The notes below the pieces were generated by a model. It saw only the letters and a list, made by a program, of their open reading frames with translations. It was not told the origin of the DNA and did no database searches. Source: Candidatus Gastranaerophilales bacterium (GTDB taxonomy: Bacteria > Cyanobacteriota > Vampirovibrionia > Gastranaerophilales > Gastranaerophilaceae). Taken from it: 19,652 nt of DNA. Location of the stretch: the NCBI GenBank assembly GCA_003150395.1, contig QAMI01000014.1, positions 22,816 to 42,467 of the forward strand. Direction: 5' to 3'. Below, in pieces: positions 14,256-19,652 of this stretch. The position numbers were made by a program, and so were the translations under genes. The first letter of the stretch is position 1. Each line of letters opens with the position of its first letter.

Positions 14256-16112
14256 ATGGAAAAAAGTAAACAGGTAAAGCAAGATAAAACAAAAGCTGCA
14301 AAGCCTAATATTACCAATCCCGGCAATGTTTCCAACCCAATTGGCAACAGCGGAATTGTTGCACGCATTAATAATTTTAATGCGCAAAAGACTAATAACA
14401 AACTTTACAGTGGATATCTCAGCAATCCTGTTTCAAAGAAATCAGCTGACTTTGTCGGTTTTGTAGCAGATTTGAATACTTCTCTCAAAGGAAAACATAC
14501 TGTTTCTGATTTGTTCAATTCAATTCATGAAGTTTTTAGCGAAAAATTTAATTGTCTATACACAGCTTTCGGCTTGTTCCATGAAAAATCAAACTGCATC
14601 AATCTTAAACTTCAAAATAAACTGGGAAGTACTTATTCATCTAAAATATTCATGTCTGACGAGTTTAACCCCGTTGTCGAAAGTTTTAGAACATCCTCTG
14701 TTGTTTCGCGTGATGATAACAAGTTTTTAAATATTCCATACCTTCAAGCTTCATCCTCATTCATTCTTCCGCTTATTTCAGTTAACCAGTGCATTGGCGT
14801 TATGGTCATCGGAATGGAGGCAAACGATTTAGATACAGGTTTGTTATCTTTTGTTGCAAATTATGCGGCGATGTTTATTCATAATCTCGATTTGATGGAA
14901 AAAGCAAATAAACTTGATAACACGGACACGCTCACATCGTTATATAACCACAGAGGCTTTCAGGAAGTTCTCTCAAAAGAGCTTCAGCGTGCAAAAGACA
15001 ACAAAACACATCTTTCAATAATAATGATGGATGTAAACAATATTTCAAAAATTAACCGTGAATTAGGTCATGCCAAGGGCGATGAAGTAATCAGGCTTTT
15101 GGCGGATAAAGTCAAGCAAAACATCAGAAACAATGATAAAGCAGGCCGTTACGGCGGGGACGAAATAGCAATAATTCTTCCTGACACAAATACGGCAGAT
15201 GCAAAATATCTGGCAGAATATATTACTTATACACTTTCCTGCTGTTTTGTAGACGATGTCGGCCCCGTTAAGGTTTCTGTCGGAATTTCAACTTATCCGG
15301 ACTGTACTGAAAGCCAGGAAAAACTTTTAGTACTTGCAGAACAGGCAATGTACATTTCTCAGGCAAAAGGCTACAAAGAAGGCATGTCAGCTATTATAAG
15401 CAGCAGCGATTACAACTTCTGGAGCGATGACAGCCTTAATTCGTTTGCCGAAGTTCTGGCAAAACGCCATGCGCAGGTCGGAATTAATTTTGAAGAAGAA
15501 CTTCTTCACAAGTTTAACAACGAACAAATAAGTTCCCAAAATCATTTAATGGAAATGGCAACCTCTCTTGCAGGCGCAATTGACGCCAAAGACCCTTATA
15601 CAAAAGACCATTCAACATCAGTTTCCAGATATTCCGAAGCGCTTGCGCGCGCCATTAACCTTCCGGAAGATGAAGTCCAAAGAATTAAGCTTGGTGCACT
15701 TCTTCACGATGTCGGCAAAATAGGAATTCCGGAGAATGTTCTTAAAAAACCTTCTCATCTTTCTGACGAGGAATGGGAAATCATGAAACAGCATCCGGTT
15801 ATCGGTGCAGAAAAGGTTTTAGCTCCGAATGAGGCTTTGCGTGACTTAATACCGATGGTTAAATATCACCATGAGCATTACGACGGTTCAGGTTATCCTG
15901 AAAAACTTAAAGGTGAAGAAATTCCGCTTTCTGCAAGGATTGTTTCTGTTGCAGACGCTTACCATGCGCTTATTTCAGACAGACCTTACAGAAAAGGGTT
16001 AGGTGTCGAAAAAGCTTGCGAAATTTTAAGAATGGGCGCCGGAACTCAGTGGGACAGCGATTTGGTTAGACAATTTATAACAATTGCACCGTCATTGTCA
16101 ACCAGCATTTAA
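14256..16112 (+). CDS. GAF-GGDEF-HD-GYP cyclic-di-GMP synthase/phosphodiesterase
   Basis: A 618-residue cytoplasmic signalling protein. After a disordered Lys/Asn-rich start (1-60), a GAF-like sensor spans about 75-215. A GGDEF domain follows at about 224-378, with active loop GGDEI (300-304) and an intact product-inhibition site RNND (291-294) five residues before it. A HD-GYP domain covers about 435-610, with LLHDVGKIG (HD at 484-485) and HHEHYDGSGYP (538-548), all as in active phosphodiesterases. It can therefore plausibly both make and degrade c-di-GMP, the GAF domain choosing between them. The final F of GGDEF is I, which is usually tolerated. AGAAGG sits two bases from the ATG, a tight spacing. 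The long upstream region with two promoters suggests layered control. Confidence 0.92.
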   Translation: MEKSKQVKQDKTKAAKPNITNPGNVSNPIGNSGIVARINNFNAQKTNNKLYSGYLSNPVSKKSADFVGFVADLNTSLKGKHTVSDLFNSIHEVFSEKFNCLYTAFGLFHEKSNCINLKLQNKLGSTYSSKIFMSDEFNPVVESFRTSSVVSRDDNKFLNIPYLQASSSFILPLISVNQCIGVMVIGMEANDLDTGLLSFVANYAAMFIHNLDLMEKANKLDNTDTLTSLYNHRGFQEVLSKELQRAKDNKTHLSIIMMDVNNISKINRELGHAKGDEVIRLLADKVKQNIRNNDKAGRYGGDEIAIILPDTNTADAKYLAEYITYTLSCCFVDDVGPVKVSVGISTYPDCTESQEKLLVLAEQAMYISQAKGYKEGMSAIISSSDYNFWSDDSLNSFAEVLAKRHAQVGINFEEELLHKFNNEQISSQNHLMEMATSLAGAIDAKDPYTKDHSTSVSRYSEALARAINLPEDEVQRIKLGALLHDVGKIGIPENVLKKPSHLSDEEWEIMKQHPVIGAEKVLAPNEALRDLIPMVKYHHEHYDGSGYPEKLKGEEIPLSARIVSVADAYHALISDRPYRKGLGVEKACEILRMGAGTQWDSDLVRQFITIAPSLSTSI

Positions 16113-16130
16113 TTACGGCGAGTTAGCGGG

Positions 16131-16179
16131 GCAATAAAATTTTATCAATATCTACGGTAACAGACTTTTCACCTTTTAC
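16131..16179 (-). repeat. Heptamer-plus-core dispersed repeat, copy 2 (inverted)
   Basis: On the minus strand from 16179: GTAAAAG, GTGAAAA, GTCTGTTAC, TAGATATTGATAAAATTT. It parallels copy 1 at 1573-1610 almost base for base over about 40 positions. It fills the gap between the convergent c-di-GMP and dnaB genes, where no hairpin terminator was found. Confidence 0.6.
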
Positions 16180-16191
16180 TTGTCATTTATT

Positions 16192-17580
16192 CTAAAAAGC
16201 GTCTGTTTTAATCGGGTTTTTAAATTTGGTGATATTGCCCTGGAAGAGAAGTTTAACTGTTCCGACTGACCCGTTTCTGTGTTTTGCAATGATAATTTCT
16301 GATTCACCTTTGTTTTGGGCTTTTATAGCTTCTTCCTCTTCCTCACCTTTTTTGTAATACTCGTCACGGTAAATAAACATTACAATGTCAGCGTCCTGCT
16401 CGATTGAACCGGATTCTCTAAGGTCTGAAAGCATAGGACGTTTGTCAGTTCTGGACTCAACCGCCCTCGAAAGCTGTGAAAGCGCGATTACCGGAACATC
16501 AAGCTCTTTTGCCAGAATTTTCAAGCCTCTGGAAATCGCCGAAATCTGCTGCATACGGTCTTCTCTTCCGGAACTTTCCATCAACTGCAAATAGTCAATT
16601 AAAATTAGTCCAAGATTTTTTTCCTGCATTTTTAAACGCCTGCACTTGGCTCTGATATCAGTAATAGTACTTCCGGAGGTATCGTCAATATAAATAGGAG
16701 CCTGTGCAAACGAATTCATTGCATCAGCAAGTTTTTCCCAGTCTTTGCTCTGCATGTTTCCTGTTTTAACCCTTTGTGAATCAATTTCAGCTTCAGAACA
16801 AAGCATACGCTGAACCAGCTGTTCCTTTGACATTTCTAAAGAGAATATTGCAACCGGAGTTTTTGCCCTCAAAGCCACATTTTGCGCAATGTTCAATGCA
16901 AAAGCAGTTTTTCCCATTGCAGGGCGCGCTGCAAGAATTAATAAATCGGATTTTTGCAAGCCGTTAAGCACAGCGTCAAGTTCGTAAAATCCTGTTGGTG
17001 TTCCCGAAAGTTCATCCTTATGTTCATATCTGTATTCTATCTTTTCATAAGTATTTAGCACCAAATCCTTCACATGAACAAGGTCGGTTGTGGCCTTTTT
17101 AGAAGCAATATCAAAAATGAGTTTTTCAGCCTGTTCAAGCGACTGGTCAATGGGATTAACATCGTATCCAAAAGATACTATTTCGCTGCCGGCGTTAATT
17201 AAGGCTCTTTTTATGGCTTTTTCCTGAATAATCTTTGAATAATATTCAATATTTGCAGTGCTGATTGCATTTAAAGCCAGGTCATTGATAAAAGGTCTTC
17301 CACCTACAGTCTCAAGTTTTTGCGAATAATCAAGCACGTTTGAAACAGACACTATATCAATTCTTTCATTAGAATTGAACAGCTGGAGCATGGCTTCATA
17401 AATATATCTGTGCGCCGGTTTGTAAAAGCTTTCCGGTTTCAAACTTTCAACAACTTTGGTAAGGACAACCGGATTAACCAAAATCGCTCCGATTAATGCT
17501 TCTTCCGCATCTGTGTTTTGCGGGATTAAATGTAAGTCTTTATTTGCGTTTGCGGAATTTTTTTCTTTAACTTGCGCCAT
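16192..17580 (-). CDS. dnaB: Replicative DNA helicase DnaB
   Basis: A 462-residue hexameric helicase that unwinds DNA at the replication fork. The N-terminal primase-interacting domain (about 20-120) begins PQNTDAEEALIGAIL. The RecA-like motor carries Walker A ARPAMGKTA (218-226), Walker B LILIDYLQL (325-333), LSQLSRAVESRTDKRP (367-382) and the KHRNG arginine-finger loop (433-437). Length and order are standard and no intein interrupts it. The frame is open to an ATG at 17604, but only the ATG at 17580 has a suitable ribosome site (GAGGT eight bases upstream), so the shorter form is chosen. It diverges from the cinA-type gene. Confidence 0.97.
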   Translation of the reverse strand: MAQVKEKNSANANKDLHLIPQNTDAEEALIGAILVNPVVLTKVVESLKPESFYKPAHRYIYEAMLQLFNSNERIDIVSVSNVLDYSQKLETVGGRPFINDLALNAISTANIEYYSKIIQEKAIKRALINAGSEIVSFGYDVNPIDQSLEQAEKLIFDIASKKATTDLVHVKDLVLNTYEKIEYRYEHKDELSGTPTGFYELDAVLNGLQKSDLLILAARPAMGKTAFALNIAQNVALRAKTPVAIFSLEMSKEQLVQRMLCSEAEIDSQRVKTGNMQSKDWEKLADAMNSFAQAPIYIDDTSGSTITDIRAKCRRLKMQEKNLGLILIDYLQLMESSGREDRMQQISAISRGLKILAKELDVPVIALSQLSRAVESRTDKRPMLSDLRESGSIEQDADIVMFIYRDEYYKKGEEEEEAIKAQNKGESEIIIAKHRNGSVGTVKLLFQGNITKFKNPIKTDAF

Positions 17581-17665
17581 GCCTGTAACCTCACTTTCTA
17601 CCATGATAGTACGGAAGATATCGAAATTAAAACCACTTGTAAAAATATGTTTACCAATTTAGTTA

Positions 17666-17694
17666 TTGACATATTTCTTAACAAGATTTAAATT
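17666..17694 (+). promoter_or_regulatory. Putative promoter for the CinA-type gene
   Basis: TTGACA (17666-17671), 17 bases, TAAATT (17689-17694). Initiation near 17701 would leave almost no leader before ATG 17704, which also lacks a ribosome site. The -10 is weak. Confidence 0.35.
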
Positions 17695-17703
17695 AAAAAT
17701 GTT

Positions 17704-18192
17704 ATGATTGATACAAAACTTAAAAAAGTAGCAGAATTTCTTTGGGAAAACAATCTTACGATTGCAACAGCCGAAAGCTGTACCGGAGGTCTTTTGGCGT
17801 CCAGATTGACGGACATGGCTGGAAGTTCCAGCTACATAAAAGAAAGTCATGTAACTTATGCAAATTCGGCAAAACACAAGTATTTAGGAGTTGCTGACGA
17901 AATTTTCGAAAAATATGGTGCTGTAAGCTATGAATGCGCGCATGCCATGGCAGAAGGCCTGCAAAAACTCTCAAATTGCGATATTGCTGTCTGTACGACC
18001 GGGATTGCCGGACCGGGCGGCGAAAGCAAAGAAAAACATATCGGTCTTATATTTGTATCAGTTATGTACAAAGAAAAAATCACAGTCAAAAAATATCGTC
18101 TGACGCCGCTTTTTCCAAGAAAGTTTATGAAATTTATGTTCACCCAAAAAGCAATTGCTACTGTATATGATGTAATTAAAGATTCTATTTAA
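17704..18192 (+). CDS. pncC: CinA C-terminal domain protein, nicotinamide-nucleotide amidase (PncC)
   Basis: A 162-residue stand-alone CinA_C domain. PncC enzymes hydrolyse nicotinamide mononucleotide to nicotinate mononucleotide and ammonia, recycling NMN released by NAD-dependent DNA ligase. Diagnostic motifs are AESCTGG (23-29), ESHVTYANSAKHKYLGV (47-63) and TGIAGPGG (99-106), which form the active site. Length is typical of PncC (about 160 residues) and the N-terminal molybdopterin-like domain of full CinA is absent. The stop overlaps the LuxR-type gene on the other strand by eight bases. Confidence 0.92.
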   Translation: MIDTKLKKVAEFLWENNLTIATAESCTGGLLASRLTDMAGSSSYIKESHVTYANSAKHKYLGVADEIFEKYGAVSYECAHAMAEGLQKLSNCDIAVCTTGIAGPGGESKEKHIGLIFVSVMYKEKITVKKYRLTPLFPRKFMKFMFTQKAIATVYDVIKDSI

Positions 18193-18412
18193 TAAGTCCC
18201 AGTCGCAGTGCATTGCAAGCCGCATGAACCCTGTTTTTTGCACTAAGCTTTTGAATAATTTTATGAACGAATGCGCGTACTGTATGTACGCTTATATCCA
18301 TAATATGCGCTATTTCTTTGTCCTCGAAACCGTTTGAAATATGTTGGAGAACCTGGATTTCTCTTTCAGTGAGCATTTTATTTAAATCTATTATTTCGTT
18401 CGTCTTTGCCAC
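18185..18412 (-). CDS. Stand-alone LuxR/GerE-type HTH transcription regulator
   Basis: A 75-residue protein consisting of only a LuxR-type DNA-binding domain: LTEREIQVLQHISNGFEDKE, then IAHIMDISVHTVRAFVHKII, then QKLSAKNRVHAACNALRLGL. All helices of the family are present. No receiver or ligand domain precedes it, so it resembles GerE in size and may act by abundance. The start is GTG at 18412, with AAGGGA upstream though rather far (11 bases); ATG at 18376 is possible but would lose part of the domain edge and has no ribosome site. It overlaps the convergent pncC end. Confidence 0.85.
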   Translation of the reverse strand: MAKTNEIIDLNKMLTEREIQVLQHISNGFEDKEIAHIMDISVHTVRAFVHKIIQKLSAKNRVHAACNALRLGLIK

Positions 18413-18439
18413 AAATTTCTTAATCCCTTTAGCATATTA

Positions 18440-18468
18440 ATGATAGTATAGCTTTACAAATTTGTCAA
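18440..18468 (-). promoter_or_regulatory. Promoter and palindromic operator of the LuxR-type gene
   Basis: Minus strand: consensus TTGACA (18468-18463), 17 bases, TATCAT (18445-18440). Initiation near 18433 gives a leader of about 20 bases. The perfect palindrome ACAAATTTGT (18456-18465) overlaps the -35, a natural place for autorepression by the encoded regulator. Confidence 0.6.
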
Positions 18469-18505
18469 TCTACACTTTGGTTAATCCGGCCGGGTAATTT
18501 AAAAA

Positions 18506-19411
18506 CTAGCCCGCAATAATCTCTGCCAAAACTTCCGGAAAACGGTTAATAAGGGTATCTGCAAAGATTTCTGCATCAATTTGTGTAATCACGACAGACA
18601 AAAGATCGTTAGGAAGCTCTTCAAGCATCTTAATCTTTTCTTCCGGCTCAATAACAGACATGGCTTTTACAATATCCGGTTTTTGCTTTTGAGCATGAAT
18701 CATATTAGTGTAAGCTTCCGGGCTGAAAAGCTGATATAATTCTTGATGTTCATGAGCCAAAGACAATGTCAATTGCTGTTTTTGTGTTGGCTGCATTGAA
18801 GTAAGAGCGTCTTTATATTGAAGCGGATTGAAATCAGCAATTTGGTTTACCATATCAATACTGTCGCCTTTGCATTCCTCGCCTGTTACACCTTCAATCA
18901 TTTGAGCAAGGTATTCCGGCGGAATTGATTTCAAATGTTTTAAAACATTATCTTTGTCGACTTCTGTGCTTGTAAGAAAGCTATCGAGTTCATCATTAGG
19001 CATAAGCTGTATAACTTCGCGCTCAGAAAACATCTGAAAAACAGTGTTAACAAGCTGTTCAGGCGGAAGTTCCTTAAGCATAGCAAGGAGTTTGTCTTCA
19101 GTAAAGTAATAAAAGCCTTGCATCAAATCTTCTTCCTCCATAAGCGGAAGGAATTTTTGGAGTTTATCAGCTGTCATAGTACTCAATATGAGAAATTTAT
19201 TGTTAGGATCGGCAAGTTTAAATATTTCAACAAGTTTATCAACATTAGTAAATAAATCAGCAGCAAACTGAACAGCGGCTTGATTACCTTGTGCAGCTTC
19301 AGCTTCAACAATTTCATCGACAGTCATCATTGAATACATTTCAACCATTTTAGTCTGGCTGATATTCAATTTGCTTAGAAGTGTAGATAAGTCTGTATCT
19401 AAAACAATCAT
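18506..19411 (-). CDS. Helical-repeat protein, MgtE-N/FliG-like, unknown function
   Basis: A 301-residue acidic, entirely helical cytoplasmic protein. Repeated helix pairs with a proline-led start recur: LKELPPEQLVNTVFQMF, LKSIPPEYLAQMIEGV, VIEPEEKIKMLEELPNDLL and INRFPEVLAEIIAG. This pattern resembles the MgtE N-terminal superhelix and FliG middle domains, which act as scaffolds. No membrane segment or catalytic motif exists. The frame extends to GTG 19438, but AGGA seven bases before ATG 19411 favours the shorter start. It may be cotranscribed with the LuxR-type gene, though that gene has its own promoter in the 93-base gap. Function unknown. Confidence 0.75.
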   Translation of the reverse strand: MIVLDTDLSTLLSKLNISQTKMVEMYSMMTVDEIVEAEAAQGNQAAVQFAADLFTNVDKLVEIFKLADPNNKFLILSTMTADKLQKFLPLMEEEDLMQGFYYFTEDKLLAMLKELPPEQLVNTVFQMFSEREVIQLMPNDELDSFLTSTEVDKDNVLKHLKSIPPEYLAQMIEGVTGEECKGDSIDMVNQIADFNPLQYKDALTSMQPTQKQQLTLSLAHEHQELYQLFSPEAYTNMIHAQKQKPDIVKAMSVIEPEEKIKMLEELPNDLLSVVITQIDAEIFADTLINRFPEVLAEIIAG

Positions 19412-19449
19412 GTAAAAATCCTGCTGATTACTCTCCACATATATAAACG

Positions 19450-19462
19450 GCAGATAATCTGC
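19450..19462. promoter_or_regulatory. Perfect palindrome upstream of the helical-repeat gene
   Basis: GCAGAT-A-ATCTGC, six-base arms around one base, 39 bases before the ATG at 19411. It could be a dimeric regulator site. No convincing -35/-10 pair was placed around it. Confidence 0.3.
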
Positions 19463-19535
19463 AAAAATTCAATAAAATAAAGAATTGTAACAGATTTTAA
19501 TAATTTGAAATAGATAAACGAATAAAACAAAGGGG

Positions 19536-19564
19536 TTGATTTTAAAAATTGTTTATAGTACATT
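19536..19564 (+). promoter_or_regulatory. Putative promoter for tRNA-Ile
   Basis: TTGATT (19536-19541), 17 bases, TACATT (19559-19564). Initiation near 19571 leaves a leader of about 25 bases before the tRNA, including GAGAGAAATCTC, which can form a small hairpin. Confidence 0.4.
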
Positions 19565-19595
19565 AAATCTTGCGAGAGAAATCTCCCACAAAGGT

Positions 19596-19652
<57 letters not shown>

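Noticed and set aside
17581..17604. Upstream ATG for DnaB at 17604
   Set aside because: No ribosome site precedes it, while GAGGT is well placed for 17580.

Overview
The window is AT-rich and comes from a bacterium with two membranes. It encodes an outer-membrane porin-like barrel, an ArnT-type sugar transferase and signal-peptide proteins. The lifestyle suggested is anaerobic and fermentative: a membrane subunit of a hydrogenase-4/formate-hydrogenlyase type complex, a FocA-type formate channel and a ferredoxin-nitroreductase. Four neighbouring genes encode proteins with a short N-terminal 'MKI..I..(N)..F' style tag. I associate this with gut Gastranaerophilales (Vampirovibrionia/Melainabacteria). 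That placement is an inference from style, not a database result.

Layout. (1) 1-1453, minus: C-terminally truncated hyfB-like proton pump subunit. (2) 1454-1917: a long gap with a degenerate heptamer repeat, a C-rich tract, overlapping hairpins and a promoter. (3) 1918-4964, plus: focA-like channel, outer-membrane porin-like barrel and ferredoxin-nitroreductase, probably one redox/formate-linked cluster. It ends at a bidirectional terminator shared with (4) a minus-strand solenoid protein built of 19-residue repeats (5115-5663). (5) 5937-7403: NhaP2-type cation/proton antiporter, possibly on a leaderless mRNA. (6) 7565-11323: lineage-style cluster holding a PHP-fold phosphoesterase, an unknown protein with a nucleotidyltransferase-like motif, a glucosaminidase-like cell-wall hydrolase (minus) and a 65-aa membrane peptide. 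(7) 11326-11856, minus: small exported protein. (8) 11972-13678: ArnT/PMT-like lipid-linked glycosyltransferase. (9) 13679-14255: a 577-bp gap with a candidate minus-strand small RNA (promoter plus intrinsic terminator) and two tandem plus-strand promoters. (10) 14256-16112: GAF-GGDEF-HD-GYP cyclic-di-GMP enzyme. (11) 16192-17580, minus: replicative helicase DnaB. (12) 17704-18192: CinA C-terminal domain amidase, overlapping tail-to-tail with a stand-alone LuxR-type HTH regulator (18185-18412, minus). (13) 18506-19411, minus: helical-repeat protein of unknown function. (14) 19596-19652: start of tRNA-Ile(GAT), cut by the window edge.

The best leads for something undescribed are the tagged-protein cluster at 7.5-11.3 kb, the candidate small RNA at 13.69-13.94 kb, and a repeat family (heptamers of GTGAAAA type joined to a conserved core) present at three intergenic sites. 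No CRISPR array, insertion sequence or intact prophage was seen.
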